Shown here piece by piece: positions 28,872 to 38,944 of a stretch of DNA of 64,000 nucleotides. The position numbers and the translations under genes are program-made. Source of the stretch: Paracoccus xiamenensis. Its GTDB lineage: Bacteria; Pseudomonadota; Alphaproteobacteria; Rhodobacterales; Rhodobacteraceae. The notes under the pieces are model-generated. The model worked only from the letters and a program-made list of their open reading frames with translations, made no database searches and was not told the DNA's origin. Position 1 is the stretch's first letter; every line of letters starts with the position of its first letter. The stretch covers positions 682,001 through 746,000 of the forward strand of contig NZ_JAAOHY010000001.1 in NCBI RefSeq assembly GCF_011308835.1, given 5' to 3'.

Positions 28872-30689
28872 TTACTCGGCGCGCGCCTGGCGTTTGCGCT
28901 CGTGCGGATCCAGATAGCGCTTGCGCAGGCGGATGCTTTTCGGCGTCACTTCGACCAGTTCGTCATCGTCGATATAGGCGATGGCCTCTTCCAGCGACAT
29001 CCGCACCGGCGGGGTCAGGCGGACCGCTTCGTCGGTGCCCGAGGCACGGACGTTGGTCAGCTTCTTGCCCTTCAACGGGTTCACTTCCAGGTCGTTGTCG
29101 CGGCTGTGTTCGCCGATGATCATCCCGGTATAGACCTGTTCCTGCGCGCCGATGAACAGCTTGCCGCGTTCTTCCAGGTTCCACAGGGCATAGGCCACCG
29201 AAACGCCGTTTTCCATGCTGATCAGAACGCCCTGACGGCGGCCCTGAATAGCGCCCTTATAAGGGGCCCAGCCGTGGAAAATGCGGTTCAGCACGCCGTT
29301 GCCGCGCGTGTCGGTCATGAATTCGCCATGATAGCCGATCAGCCCGCGAGAGGGGACATGGGCGACGATCCGGGTCTTGCCGTGGCCTGCGGGGCGCATG
29401 TCGACCAGATCGCCCTTGCGGTCGCCGGTCAGCTTTTCGATCACCGCGCCGGTAAAGTCGTCATCAACGTCGATGATGACTTCCTCGATCGGTTCCATCC
29501 GCTGGCCATCTTCCTCGCGGAAGATCACGCGCGGGCGCGAGATCGACAGCTCGAACCCTTCGCGGCGCATGTTTTCGATCAGAACGCCCATCTGCAATTC
29601 GCCGCGACCCGAGACGATGAAGGCCTCGCCGCCGGGGGTGTCTTCGACGCGGATGGCAACGTTGGATTCGGCCTCTTTCATCAGGCGCTCGCGGATGACG
29701 CGGGACTGGACCTTCTTGCCGTCCTGGCCGGCCAGGGGCGAATCGTTGATGCCGAAGGTGACGCTGATGGTCGGCGGGTCGATGGGCTGGGCGGGGATGG
29801 CCGCCTCGACCTCCATCGCGCAGATCGTGTCGGCCACGGTGCCCTTGGCCATGCCGGCGAGGCTGACGATGTCACCTGCGACGGCTTCGTCGATGGGCTG
29901 CTGGGTGAGGCCGCGGAACGCCAGCACCTTCGAGATGCGGAATTGTTCCACCCGCTCGTTCTGGCGGTTCAGCACCTTCACGGTATCCCCGGCCTTGGCG
30001 CGGCCGGATTCGACGCGGCCGGTCAGGATACGGCCCAGGAAGGGATCCGCGCCCAGTGTGGTGGCCAGCATGGTGAAGGGCTGATCGGTCTTGGCGATCT
30101 GCTTTGGCGGCTCGACATGTTTCAGGACCAGGTCGAACAGCGCCGACATGTCCTTGCGTTCGTCGTCCAGTTCGTTGACCGCCCAGCCGCCGATGCCCGA
30201 GGCATAAAGGTGCGGGAAATCAAGCTGTTCGTCATTTGCGCCGAGGTTGGCGAACAGGTCGAACACCTCGTTCAAGGCATGCTCGGGTTCGGCCGCTGGC
30301 TTGTCGACTTTGTTCAGCACCACGATGGGTTTCAGACCCAGTGCCAGCGCCTTGGAGGTCACGAATTTCGTCTGCGGCATCGGGCCTTCGGCAGCATCGA
30401 CCAGCAGGCAGACGCCATCGACCATCGACAGGATGCGTTCGACCTCGCCGCCGAAATCGGCGTGGCCGGGGGTGTCGACGATATTGATGCGCGTGCCCTT
30501 CCATTCGACCGAGGTCGCCTTGGCGAGGATGGTGATGCCGCGTTCGCGTTCGATATCGTTGCTGTCCATGGCGCGCTCGGCGACGGCCTGGTTTTCACGG
30601 AAGGAGCCGGATTGCTTCAGCAACTGGTCGACCAGCGTCGTCTTGCCGTGGTCAACGTGGGCGATGATGGCGATATTGCGGATGTCCAT
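28872..30689 (-). CDS. typA: Ribosome-associated GTPase TypA/BipA
   Basis: 605 residues. A translational GTPase that binds ribosomes and helps 50S assembly under stress. G-domain motifs are [10 protein letters not shown] (G1), RGITI (G2), [10 protein letters not shown] (G3) and NKVDKP (G4); EF-G-like domains II, III and V and the BipA-specific C-terminal domain follow ([22 protein letters not shown]). Starts at ATG 30689 and appears to be transcribed alone. Confidence 0.97.
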   Translation of the reverse strand: MDIRNIAIIAHVDHGKTTLVDQLLKQSGSFRENQAVAERAMDSNDIERERGITILAKATSVEWKGTRINIVDTPGHADFGGEVERILSMVDGVCLLVDAAEGPMPQTKFVTSKALALGLKPIVVLNKVDKPAAEPEHALNEVFDLFANLGANDEQLDFPHLYASGIGGWAVNELDDERKDMSALFDLVLKHVEPPKQIAKTDQPFTMLATTLGADPFLGRILTGRVESGRAKAGDTVKVLNRQNERVEQFRISKVLAFRGLTQQPIDEAVAGDIVSLAGMAKGTVADTICAMEVEAAIPAQPIDPPTISVTFGINDSPLAGQDGKKVQSRVIRERLMKEAESNVAIRVEDTPGGEAFIVSGRGELQMGVLIENMRREGFELSISRPRVIFREEDGQRMEPIEEVIIDVDDDFTGAVIEKLTGDRKGDLVDMRPAGHGKTRIVAHVPSRGLIGYHGEFMTDTRGNGVLNRIFHGWAPYKGAIQGRRQGVLISMENGVSVAYALWNLEERGKLFIGAQEQVYTGMIIGEHSRDNDLEVNPLKGKKLTNVRASGTDEAVRLTPPVRMSLEEAIAYIDDDELVEVTPKSIRLRKRYLDPHERKRQARAE

Positions 30690-30802
30690 GGGGCGCGGCC
30701 TGTAAGGAAAAGTTGCGCCCCCCTACCGCAGAGGCCGGATAAAGGCCAGAGGAATGTCCGGTTGCAGACCCGGCGCTGCGAGCGTCGCAGCGGAAGGCGC
30801 AT

Positions 30803-30839
30803 GAAAAACGGCGCGAGAGCAGATGCCCTCGCGCCGTTT
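30803..30839 (-). terminator. Intrinsic terminator of the 24-residue gene
   Basis: On the minus strand, a 12-bp perfect stem (aaacggcgcgag / ctcgcgccgttt, 10-nt loop) runs into TTTTT. It is one of the strongest terminators in the window and lies 18 nt downstream of the microprotein stop, which supports that gene being expressed as a separate short transcript. Confidence 0.85.
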
Positions 30840-30856
30840 AGCAAATGCGGGTCTGC

Positions 30857-30931
30857 TTAGCGCAAGCCCAGCATCGACAGGATGAACAGAACCACGACGA
30901 CAAGGCCGACGATATAGATGATCGAGTTCAT
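30857..30931 (-). CDS. 24-residue single-helix membrane microprotein
   Basis: The frame reads MNSIIYIVGLVVVVLFILSM and ends LGLR: one hydrophobic helix with a positively charged C-terminus. AAGGAA lies six bases before ATG 30931, and a strong intrinsic terminator follows the stop. I recall near-identical tiny ORFs in other Rhodobacteraceae, but cannot verify this. It probably sits in the inner membrane as a regulator or stabiliser of a larger protein; the partner is unknown. Confidence 0.7.
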   Translation of the reverse strand: MNSIIYIVGLVVVVLFILSMLGLR

Positions 30932-30995
30932 TTGGCATTCCTTTCTGACTGGTCAGCAAGGGAACGTCCTGCCATTCCAAGGGGTTCCCGATTTA

Positions 30996-31619
30996 TCAAA
31001 CGATATAACGGTCTTTCCGGTGATTGATGGCGATGGTCAGGTTGGCAACCAGTGCGCCAAGGAACGACCACGCGACGGCCACCGGGTCGCGAAGGAACAG
31101 CGCCACCGCAAAGATACAGGCGTCAAAGATCAGTTGCACCCAACCGGCGCGAAATCCCGTTGCGTCCTGAATATACAGTCCGACGATGCCGATGCCGCCC
31201 AAGCTGGCGCCGTGGCGGAACAGCGCGATCAGGGCCGATCCGGTGAACGTGCCGATCATCACTGCGCCCAGCAAGGGGTTCAGGTCGGCAAAGCTGATAT
31301 AGTGCGGAAGGATCGCTGCCAGCGCCGAGGTCAGCGTGACGGCAAACAGGCTTTTGGCGACGAAGGTCGGGCCAAAGCGCTTCCAGCCGATCCAGTAGAA
31401 GGGGATGTTCACCACGAAGAAGACAGGTGCCCAGTCCCAGCCGGTGGCATAGGAAATCAGCAGCGCCAGCCCCGCCGTCTGGCCGGTAACGAAGCCCAGA
31501 TGCGTCAGTATGACAATGCTCAGCGCTGCCATGAAGCTGCCATAGGCGATGCCTTGCCCGTCATCGAGCGGGGTGTGGCGGTTCTGGGGTGGCGCGGCGG
31601 GAGGGGAGATTTCAGGCAT
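30996..31619 (-). CDS. YitT-family membrane protein
   Basis: 207 residues with five or six membrane helices. The conserved opening LDDGQGIAYGSFMAALSIVI and GFVTGQTAGLALLISYATG match the YitT/DUF161 family. The C-terminus is positively charged (NHRKDRYIV). Function of the family is unsettled; a transporter role is guessed. It follows the small membrane protein gene by 9 bp. No strong Shine-Dalgarno is visible, suggesting translational coupling. Confidence 0.87.
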   Translation of the reverse strand: MPEISPPAAPPQNRHTPLDDGQGIAYGSFMAALSIVILTHLGFVTGQTAGLALLISYATGWDWAPVFFVVNIPFYWIGWKRFGPTFVAKSLFAVTLTSALAAILPHYISFADLNPLLGAVMIGTFTGSALIALFRHGASLGGIGIVGLYIQDATGFRAGWVQLIFDACIFAVALFLRDPVAVAWSFLGALVANLTIAINHRKDRYIV

Positions 31620-31628
31620 GACTGTTCA

Positions 31629-32051
31629 CTATGCGTCTGCGTCACGAACGGCAATGTCGGGCAGCATCGGAAACCATCTTATGAAGACCAGCCAACCGAA
31701 CAGTGCCCCGATGGGGATGCCGATCAGTGTTGGTGGCATCCACCCGATCTCGGTCGAGAAAAGAATATGCGCTGCCAGCCCGGCGGACGCACCCTGAACG
31801 GCGGGGCGTGGGGTTGCCGAAGGTCCACGAAGACGCAGGAAGGCTCCGCCGATCCACCAGCCAAGTGCCGAGGGGATCAACAGGACCGGCCCGAATGCGA
31901 GCGTCATCTGGATGCCGAAAAGAAGCGCGGGTGTCAGGTTCGGGGTCGCGCCGTCGTGACGAGTGATAATCTCGAAGGTGACGGCGGCGAATATCGCCGT
32001 CGCCGCCACCGAGAGGAAATGGAACAGCAGGAAACGCCAGACGAGGGCCAG
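31629..32051 (-). CDS. Small multi-helix membrane protein with a non-ATG start
   Basis: About 140 residues with three or four helices (near 3-25, 35-65 and 85-130). No ATG exists in this frame near the N-terminus. The best start is CTG 32051, six bases after TAAGG at the aminotransferase stop; GTG 32009 is a second option but lacks a ribosome-binding site and would cut into the first helix. The longer open frame to 32327 lies antisense-free but inside the aminotransferase gene and is not protein-like. No family recognised. Likely co-translated with its neighbours. Confidence 0.65.
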   Translation of the reverse strand: MALVWRFLLFHFLSVAATAIFAAVTFEIITRHDGATPNLTPALLFGIQMTLAFGPVLLIPSALGWWIGGAFLRLRGPSATPRPAVQGASAGLAAHILFSTEIGWMPPTLIGIPIGALFGWLVFIRWFPMLPDIAVRDADA

Positions 32052-32059
32052 GTGCGGCC

Positions 32060-33385
32060 TTAATCGAGCGATTTCAGCACCTCGGCCAGCTTGCCGACCA
32101 GCTCGTCGATCTGCGCTTCTGACACGATCAGCGGCGGGGACAGCGCGATGATGTCGCCGGTGACGCGGATCAGGATGCCGGCGTCGTAAGCCTCCAGGAA
32201 GGCGTCGAAGCCGCGCTTGCCGGGTTGGCCGTCGATGGGGGCGAGCTCCACCGCGCCGACAAGGCCCAGATTGCGGATGTCGGTGACATGCGGCAGGCCC
32301 TTCAGCGAATGCAGCGCCTCTTCCCATTTCGGGGCCAGCGTGGCTGCGCGTTCAAACAGGCCTTCTTCGGCATAGGTGTCCAGCGTCGCCAGACCGGCGG
32401 CCGAGGCGACCGGGTTGCCGGAATAGGTATAGCCGTGGAACAGCTCGATCGCGTGTTCGGGGCCGTTCATGAAGGCGTCGTGAATCTCGCCGGTGACGAT
32501 GACGCCGCCCATGGGGATGACGCCATTGGTCAGGCCCTTGGCGCAGGTGATCATGTCGGGCAGGACGTTGAAATATTGGGACGCGAAGGGCGCGCCAAGG
32601 CGGCCGAAGCCAGTGATGACCTCGTCAAAGATCAGCAGGATGCCGTGTTTCTTGGTGATCGCGCGCAGCTTTTCCAGATAGCCCTTGGGCGGCATCAGCA
32701 CGCCGGTCGAGCCTGCCATCGGTTCCACAATCACGGCGGCGATGTTTTCGGCCCCGTGCAGCGTCACCAGCCCTTCCAGATTGTCGGCCAGATTCGCGCC
32801 GTTTTCGGGCAATCCCTTTGAGAAGGCGTTTTCCGGGAGGTGGGTGTGGGGCAGGTGGTCGACGCCCCCAAGCGCCGTGCCGAAAAAGCGGCGGTTATTG
32901 ACGATGCCGCCGACCGAGATACCGCCAAAGCCCACGCCGTGATATCCACGCTCGCGCCCGATGAAGCGGGTGCGGGTGCCCTCGCCCCGGACGCGGTGAT
33001 AGGCGAGCGCGATTTTCAGCGCGGTATCCACCGATTCCGAGCCGGAATTGGTGAAAAAGACATGCTCCATATTGTCGGGGGCCAGTGCCACGACGCGGTT
33101 GGCCAGCTCAAACGCGGCAGGGTGCCCCATCTGGAAGGCGGGCGCATAGTCCAGCGTCGCTACCTGCGTCGCGATCGCCTCGGAAATCTTCGGGCGGGCA
33201 TGGCCCGCGTTGCAGCACCACAGACCAGAGGTTCCATCCAGCACCTGCCGCCCGTCGGCGGTGGTATAGTGCATGTCCTTCGCGGCCACGAACAGGCGCG
33301 GGTTCGATTTGAACTGGCGGTTCGCCGTAAAGGGCATCCAGAAGGCAGAAAGGTCGTTCGGGGCGGGCTTGCGGTCCAGGGCCAT
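32060..33385 (-). CDS. Beta-alanine (omega-amino acid):pyruvate aminotransferase
   Basis: 441 residues, class III PLP aminotransferase. It resembles Pseudomonas BauA/OapT throughout: WMPFTANRQFKSNPRL at the start, GLWCCNAGHARP, FFTNSGSESVDTALK for PLP-phosphate binding, YHGVGFGG, DEVITGFGRLG with the PLP-pairing Asp, and the Schiff-base lysine in CAKGLTNGVIPMG. Expected to transfer amino groups from beta-alanine or similar omega-amines to pyruvate, in pyrimidine or polyamine breakdown. ATG 33385 follows AAGGAA; an ATG nine codons upstream precedes that site and is not used. Confidence 0.93.
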   Translation of the reverse strand: MALDRKPAPNDLSAFWMPFTANRQFKSNPRLFVAAKDMHYTTADGRQVLDGTSGLWCCNAGHARPKISEAIATQVATLDYAPAFQMGHPAAFELANRVVALAPDNMEHVFFTNSGSESVDTALKIALAYHRVRGEGTRTRFIGRERGYHGVGFGGISVGGIVNNRRFFGTALGGVDHLPHTHLPENAFSKGLPENGANLADNLEGLVTLHGAENIAAVIVEPMAGSTGVLMPPKGYLEKLRAITKKHGILLIFDEVITGFGRLGAPFASQYFNVLPDMITCAKGLTNGVIPMGGVIVTGEIHDAFMNGPEHAIELFHGYTYSGNPVASAAGLATLDTYAEEGLFERAATLAPKWEEALHSLKGLPHVTDIRNLGLVGAVELAPIDGQPGKRGFDAFLEAYDAGILIRVTGDIIALSPPLIVSEAQIDELVGKLAEVLKSLD

Positions 33386-33554
33386 GCGCTGTGTTCCTTG
33401 CTGTGTCGGCATGGACGCTAGCACGCGGCAGGCTTTGGTCAAGCGTTGCGACGATGCGCGGCGCGGCTGGATTTCGCCGCCGCGCGTAACGAAGACTTGA
33501 TTTTGCACCGCAGCACGCGCATATGCTGCGCCTGCAAATTCCTCGGAGAGCCAG

Positions 33555-35471
33555 ATGGCAGACCCGGTTGATGACAGCATGATCGCGGATCATGCCCATT
33601 CCCCCAACAAAGTGAATGCCGCACTCGTCCTTGCCTGCCTTGGCGTGGTTTACGGCGATATCGGCACCTCGCCCCTGTATGCACTGCGCGAGTCGCTGGT
33701 GCATGCGCATGAGGAAGGACTGCCCGAGACATCCGTGATCGGGATCGTGTCGCTGCTGTTCTGGACGGTGGTTCTGATCGTGACGGTGAAATACGTCATC
33801 CTGATCCTGCGCGCCGATAACAACGGCGAAGGCGGCACGCTTTCGCTGGTCGCTAAGGCGCAGGGTGCGCTGAAGGGCGGGGCCAATTCGCGCAAGCGGT
33901 TGTTGCTGATGTTGTTAGGCATTGTCGGCGTGTCGCTGTTCTTCGGCGATTCGATGATTACGCCTGCGATTTCCGTCCTCTCGGCGGTCGAGGGCCTGAC
34001 CCTGATCCAGCCGGGGTTTGAACGCTATGTCGTGCCGATCACGCTGGCCATCGTCTTCGTGCTGTTCTGGGTGCAGCGCGGCGGGACGGATCGCATCGCG
34101 CGGCTGTTCGGGCCGATCATGCTGATCTGGTTTTCGACCATGGCGATCCTGGGCATCAGTCACATCGCCGATGATGCGCGCATCCTGCAGGCACTGAACC
34201 CGCTGCGCGCGGTGGGATTTGTGCAGAGTTACGGCTTTGCTGCGATGCCGGTGCTGGGATCGGTCTTCCTGGCCGTCACCGGGGCCGAGGCGCTGTATGC
34301 CGATATGGGGCATTTCGGCCGCTCGGCGATCCGCATCGCCTGGACCGTGCTGGTCTTTCCGGCGCTGGCGCTGTCCTATCTGGGGCAGGGGGCGATGGTG
34401 CTGGCCCATCCCGAAACGGTATCAAACCCGTTCTTTCTGATGGCGCCCGACTGGTTCCGCCTGCCGCTGGTGCTGCTGGCCACTGTCGCCACCGTCATCG
34501 CGTCGCAGGCGGTGATTTCGGGCGCGTATTCGGTCGCCGCGCAGGCGGTGCGGCTGGGGCTTCTGCCGCGTCTGGAAATCCAGCACACCTCGGATACTCA
34601 GGTGGGCCAGATCTATCTGCCGCGCGTCAATATCGTGCTGCTGATCGGGGTTGTGGCACTGGTGCTGACTTTCGGATCCTCGGCCCGGCTGGCAAGCGCT
34701 TACGGGATCGCGGTCACGGGCGACATGGTGATCACCTCGATCCTTGCGGTGATCGTCTTCCGCTGGGCCTGGAACTGGAGCTGGCCCGTCGTTGCCGCGA
34801 TCATGGTCCCGGTTCTGACGGTCGAGCTGATCTTCTTTACCGCAAACCTGATGAAATTCGCCGATGGCGGCTATATCCCCATCGCCTTCGCGGCGGTCGC
34901 GGTGGTCCTGATGCTGGTCTGGACCGACGGCATGCGGCGCTTGCAGGCCAAGATCCATGCCGACAGCGTCGATACCGACATGCTGACCGGAAAACTGGCC
35001 GCCAAGCCGCCTGTACAGGTGCCGGGCACTGCGGTTTTCCTGACCGCCGATCCCTCGGTCGCGCCGCCGGCGCTGATCCACAACCTCAAGCACAACCGTG
35101 TCCTGCACGAGCGCAATTTCATCGTGAAGGTCGAAAGCGCCAATACCCCTCGCGTGGAGGAGGAAGACCGCGTCCGCATCGAGGAAGTCGCGCCCGGTTT
35201 CTGGAAGGTCTGGTTGCGCTTTGGCTATATGGAACAACCCAACGTGCCGCGTGGGTTGGCTGGGGCCAAGCGCTTCGGGCATAAATTCGACATCATGCTG
35301 ACATCGTATTTCCTGAACCGGCGCACGCTGCGGGTCGGCAAGGGCAACCTGATGCCGCGCTGGCAGGGGCGGGTTTTCGCGGGGCTGTACCGCTCGGCGG
35401 CAGAGCCTACGAACTTCTATCGCCTGCCCTCGAACCGCGTGGTGGAGCTGGGCCAGCAGATGAATGTTTGA
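33555..35471 (+). CDS. kup: Kup potassium uptake transporter
   Basis: 638 residues, KUP/HAK family K+:H+ symporter in the inner membrane with about 12 helices. Hallmarks are the N-terminal LGVVYGDIGTSPLYALRE and the following RADNNGEGGTLSL loop, with FGDSMITPAISVLSAVEGL later. The last 170 residues are the cytosolic domain. ATG 33555 has GGAGAG upstream. Transcribed divergently from the aminotransferase operon; the 169-bp gap has no clear promoter I would defend. Confidence 0.97.
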   Translation: MADPVDDSMIADHAHSPNKVNAALVLACLGVVYGDIGTSPLYALRESLVHAHEEGLPETSVIGIVSLLFWTVVLIVTVKYVILILRADNNGEGGTLSLVAKAQGALKGGANSRKRLLLMLLGIVGVSLFFGDSMITPAISVLSAVEGLTLIQPGFERYVVPITLAIVFVLFWVQRGGTDRIARLFGPIMLIWFSTMAILGISHIADDARILQALNPLRAVGFVQSYGFAAMPVLGSVFLAVTGAEALYADMGHFGRSAIRIAWTVLVFPALALSYLGQGAMVLAHPETVSNPFFLMAPDWFRLPLVLLATVATVIASQAVISGAYSVAAQAVRLGLLPRLEIQHTSDTQVGQIYLPRVNIVLLIGVVALVLTFGSSARLASAYGIAVTGDMVITSILAVIVFRWAWNWSWPVVAAIMVPVLTVELIFFTANLMKFADGGYIPIAFAAVAVVLMLVWTDGMRRLQAKIHADSVDTDMLTGKLAAKPPVQVPGTAVFLTADPSVAPPALIHNLKHNRVLHERNFIVKVESANTPRVEEEDRVRIEEVAPGFWKVWLRFGYMEQPNVPRGLAGAKRFGHKFDIMLTSYFLNRRTLRVGKGNLMPRWQGRVFAGLYRSAAEPTNFYRLPSNRVVELGQQMNV

Positions 35472-35578
35472 TCTCACGCCGTTGTCATGGGCGGGTTAAG
35501 GGGTGCCGACGGGATAGGGCTTTGCCATGCGCCTGTCATCGCGTTAGAACGGCCAGAACGAATGGATGAGAGGGACGC

Positions 35579-36142
35579 ATGTCCGACGATATCGAAATCG
35601 ACACCGACGATCTGGAGCGCCGCATGAATGGCGCAATGGAAGCGCTGCGCCATGAATTCGGCAGCCTGCGGACCGGCCGCGCCTCGGCCAGCATGGTCGA
35701 ACCGATCATGGTCGACGCCTACGGCTCGCCCACGCCGATCAACCAGATCGGCACCGTGAACGTGCCCGAGCCGCGCATGGTCACGATCAACGTCTGGGAC
35801 AAGGCGCTTGTCGGCAAGGCGGAAAAGGCGATCCGCGAATCGGGCCTTGGGATCAACCCGCAGCTGAACGGCACCATCATCATGCTGCCCATCCCCGAAC
35901 TGAACGAGGAACGCCGCCGCGAACTGACCAAGGTCGCCGCCCAATACGCGGAAAGCGCGCGCGTCGCCATCCGCAACGTCCGCCGCGATGGGATGGATCA
36001 GGTGAAGAAGGCCAAGGCTCAGGGCATGTCGGAAGACGACCAGAAATTCTGGGAAGAAGAAGTTCAGTCCCTGACCAATCGCCTGATCGGCAAGGTCGAC
36101 GAAGCGCTTGAGGCCAAGCAGGCCGAGATCATGCAGGTCTGA
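35579..36142 (+). CDS. frr: Ribosome recycling factor
   Basis: 187 residues, the standard size. Splits post-termination ribosomes together with EF-G. Recognisable blocks are [19 protein letters not shown] near 35-53 and the C-terminal helical bundle with [21 protein letters not shown] precedes the ATG. First gene of the envelope operon; uppS starts one base after its stop. Confidence 0.98.
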   Translation: MSDDIEIDTDDLERRMNGAMEALRHEFGSLRTGRASASMVEPIMVDAYGSPTPINQIGTVNVPEPRMVTINVWDKALVGKAEKAIRESGLGINPQLNGTIIMLPIPELNEERRRELTKVAAQYAESARVAIRNVRRDGMDQVKKAKAQGMSEDDQKFWEEEVQSLTNRLIGKVDEALEAKQAEIMQV

Positions 36143-36143
36143 G

Positions 36144-36869
36144 ATGGCAGTCACTGCCGCCGAGCCGTCGCAGGGGCCCGCCACGCCGCGCCATGTCGCC
36201 ATCATCATGGACGGCAACGGCCGTTGGGCCAAGAACCGTGGTTGGCCCCGGCTGGTGGGACACCGCCGCGGGGCTGAACGGGTCAAGCAGATCGTGCGCG
36301 CAGCGCCCGACCTCGGTATCGGCTGGCTGACCGTCTACGCCTTCTCGACCGAGAACTGGAAGCGTTCGACCGAGGAAGTCCTCGGGCTGATGAAGATCTT
36401 CCGCCGCTATATCCTGCGCGAGGCCGATGGGCTGTCGGCGGAAGGCGTGCGCATGCGCTTCATCGGCGGGCGCGAAAGGCTGGACCCCAAGCTTCAGGCC
36501 CTGATGGCCGGGATCGAGGCGCGGACGGCGGGCAATACCCGCCTGAACCTGACGGTCGCCATCAATTACGGCGGCCGGGACGAGATCCTGCGCGCCTCGA
36601 CCAGGCTGGCGGAAAAGATCGCCGCCGGGCAAATCGAGAACCCGACCGAAGCCGATTTCAACGATTGTCTCGACACGGTCGGCCTTCCCGACCCGGATCT
36701 GGTGATCCGCACCTCGGGCGAGACGCGGACCTCGAATTTCCTGCCCTGGCAATCGGCCTATGCCGAATATGAATTCACGCCCACGCTCTGGCCGGATTTC
36801 TCGCCCGAGCATCTGGCAGAGATCCTTGACCGTTTTGGATTGCGCGACCGGCGCTTTGGCGGCGCATGA
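36144..36869 (+). CDS. uppS: Undecaprenyl diphosphate synthase
   Basis: 241 residues. cis-Prenyltransferase that makes the C55 lipid carrier for peptidoglycan and O-antigen. The catalytic aspartate lies in IIMDGNGRWAKNRG, followed by GHRRGAERV, YAFSTENWKR, and the C-terminal DLVIRTSGETRTSNFLPWQ. ATG 36144 is one base past the frr stop. cdsA overlaps its end by four bases. Confidence 0.98.
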   Translation: MAVTAAEPSQGPATPRHVAIIMDGNGRWAKNRGWPRLVGHRRGAERVKQIVRAAPDLGIGWLTVYAFSTENWKRSTEEVLGLMKIFRRYILREADGLSAEGVRMRFIGGRERLDPKLQALMAGIEARTAGNTRLNLTVAINYGGRDEILRASTRLAEKIAAGQIENPTEADFNDCLDTVGLPDPDLVIRTSGETRTSNFLPWQSAYAEYEFTPTLWPDFSPEHLAEILDRFGLRDRRFGGA

Positions 36870-37759
36870 CCGGTGGTTCCCAGAAGCCCGGCCCATCCGC
36901 CGCCGGCGGCAACTGGGCCGATTTGCGAACGCGTTTGGTCTCTGGGGTGATCCTGGCGCTTCTGGGGCTGGGCCTGCTGCTGTCTTCCGGGTTGGTACTG
37001 CGTGCTGGGCTGTCGGTTCTGGTCGGGCTGATGATGTGGGAACTGGCGCGGCTGACCGGCCCGCTGGACCAGCCCGAACGCAATGCCCGCCATGCGCTGC
37101 TGACCGGGATCTCTGCCGGCGTCGCTGCGGCGGTTGTGGCGATGCTGGGAATGCCTGCGGGCGCATCTGATATGACCGGGCAACTTTTGCCTTATCTGCT
37201 TTTGCTGCTTGTTCCGCTGGCCATCGGCTGGCTTGGTGCGGCTACGCGTAACCGCTGGCCGTTTCTGCTGTTTGCGTTGGCGATATTTGGCGCCTCGCTG
37301 GGGATCCTGCTGACGCGCGAGGGCTTTGGGGTCGGCGCGGTGCTGTGGGTGGCGGGGATCGTCGTCGTTTCCGACATCATGGGCTATTTCGCAGGTCGTT
37401 CCTTTGGCGGCCCGAAATTCTGGCCCGCAATCAGCCCGAAGAAAACCTGGAGCGGCACGATTGCCGGCTGGGTCGGGGCCGTCGCCTTCACCGTGCTCAT
37501 TCTGCTGCTGACCGGGCAAAGCAACTGGCAACTGGCCCTTATGGCCCCGGTGGTCGCCTTTGCCGGGCAGATGGGCGACATCGCCGAAAGCTGGCTGAAG
37601 CGGCGGGTGGGCGTCAAGGACAGCTCGGACCTGATCCCGGGCCATGGCGGGGTCATGGACCGTTTCGACGCCATGACCGGCGCCTTCCTGTTGATGCCGC
37701 TGGCCCTTCTGGTGGTGATCTGCATCTTCCTGACCAGCCCCCCGGCTGCCGGAGGCTGA
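36866..37759 (+). CDS. cdsA: Phosphatidate cytidylyltransferase
   Basis: 297 residues, polytopic inner-membrane enzyme making CDP-diacylglycerol for phospholipid synthesis. The C-terminal family signature is complete: SWLKRRVGVKDSSDLIPGHG and then GVMDRFDAM. Seven or eight helices. It starts inside the uppS stop (ATGA) and ends 3 bp before dxr. Confidence 0.97.
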   Translation: MTGGSQKPGPSAAGGNWADLRTRLVSGVILALLGLGLLLSSGLVLRAGLSVLVGLMMWELARLTGPLDQPERNARHALLTGISAGVAAAVVAMLGMPAGASDMTGQLLPYLLLLLVPLAIGWLGAATRNRWPFLLFALAIFGASLGILLTREGFGVGAVLWVAGIVVVSDIMGYFAGRSFGGPKFWPAISPKKTWSGTIAGWVGAVAFTVLILLLTGQSNWQLALMAPVVAFAGQMGDIAESWLKRRVGVKDSSDLIPGHGGVMDRFDAMTGAFLLMPLALLVVICIFLTSPPAAGG

Positions 37760-37762
37760 ATA

Positions 37763-38944
37763 ATGCGCAGCGTGACGGTTCTGGGGGCCACCGGTTCAAT
37801 CGGGGAAAGCGCGTTTGATCTGCTGATGCGGTCGGGCGGGGCTGATTGCTGGCGGGTCATGGCGCTGACCGGGGGCGCTAATATCGCCCGACTGGCCGAG
37901 ATGGCCCGCGCCCTGCGCGCCGAGATCGCGGTCACCGCCTATCCCGAATTGCTTGAGGACCTGCAGAGCGCGCTTGCCGGGTCTGGCATCGCCGCCGCCG
38001 CCGGACCGGCCGCCATTGTCGAGGCAGCCGATATGCCTGCCGACTGGACGCTGTCGGCAATTGTCGGCGCGGCGGGGTTGCCGCCGGGGCTGCGGGTGCT
38101 GGAACGCGGCGGCACGCTGGCATTGGCGAACAAGGAATCGCTGGTCACTGCCGGCCGTTTGGTCATGGGCACCGCCGCCCGAACAGGCGCGCGCATCCTG
38201 CCGGTCGATTCCGAACATTCCGCTATTTTTCAAGCGCTTGGATTGGATAACCTCGATCACGTCGAGGACGTGACCATCACCGCCTCGGGGGGGGCATTTC
38301 GCGATTGGCCGCTGGAGCAACTGGCGACGGCGACGGTCGCGCAGGCTTCGACTCATCCGAATTGGGCGATGGGGCAGCGGATCACCATCGACAGCGCCTC
38401 GATGTTCAACAAGGCGCTGGAAATAATTGAAACACGGGAATTTTTCGGCGTTGAGCCTGAGCGGATCAAGGTGTTGGTCCACCCGGAATCGATCATTCAC
38501 GCCTTTGTCAGCCATCGCGACGGCGGCTCTATCGCGCATATGGGCGCGCCCGACATGCGCCACGCCATCGGCTATGCGCTGCATTGGCCGGAACGTGCCG
38601 AATTGCCGGTGGCCAAGCTGGACCTCGCCGCGCTTGGCAGCCTGACCTTTCGCGCGCCCGACGAGATCCGCTGGCCGGCCTTGCGCCTCGCGCGTGAGGT
38701 GATGCAGGCGGGCGGCGCGGCCGGTGCGGTGCTGAACGCCGCCAAGGAACAGGCGCTGGATGATTTCATCGCCGGGCGGATGCGCTTTCCCGACATGGCG
38801 GCCGCGGTCGAGGCGACGCTGGACGCGCTTTCGGCACGCGACGCATTCACCACCGCGCCGACGGATCTGGCGACGGTGCTCGACTGGGACCAGCAGGCCC
38901 GGCAATTCGCCGCCGGATGGGCGGCCCGGAACGGAGCGCGATAA
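37763..38944 (+). CDS. dxr: 1-deoxy-D-xylulose-5-phosphate reductoisomerase
   Basis: 393 residues. Second step of the MEP isoprenoid pathway, NADPH-dependent. The N-terminal VTVLGATGSIGESAF binds NADPH; PVDSEHSAIFQ and ITIDSASMFNKALEIIE carry the metal and substrate residues; HPESIIHAFV lies further on. It supplies the precursors that uppS uses, two genes upstream. GGAGG lies before the ATG; the stop overlaps the rseP start by one base. Confidence 0.97.
   Translation: MRSVTVLGATGSIGESAFDLLMRSGGADCWRVMALTGGANIARLAEMARALRAEIAVTAYPELLEDLQSALAGSGIAAAAGPAAIVEAADMPADWTLSAIVGAAGLPPGLRVLERGGTLALANKESLVTAGRLVMGTAARTGARILPVDSEHSAIFQALGLDNLDHVEDVTITASGGAFRDWPLEQLATATVAQASTHPNWAMGQRITIDSASMFNKALEIIETREFFGVEPERIKVLVHPESIIHAFVSHRDGGSIAHMGAPDMRHAIGYALHWPERAELPVAKLDLAALGSLTFRAPDEIRWPALRLAREVMQAGGAAGAVLNAAKEQALDDFIAGRMRFPDMAAAVEATLDALSARDAFTTAPTDLATVLDWDQQARQFAAGWAARNGAR

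Noticed and set aside
28866..30860. 664-residue open frame opposite typA
   Set aside because: It is antisense to a well-conserved gene, has no protein-like domain pattern, and arises from the GC3 bias of the coding strand.
33497..33527. Promoter TTGATT...TATGCT before kup
   Set aside because: The 19-bp spacing and weak -10 make it indistinguishable from chance.
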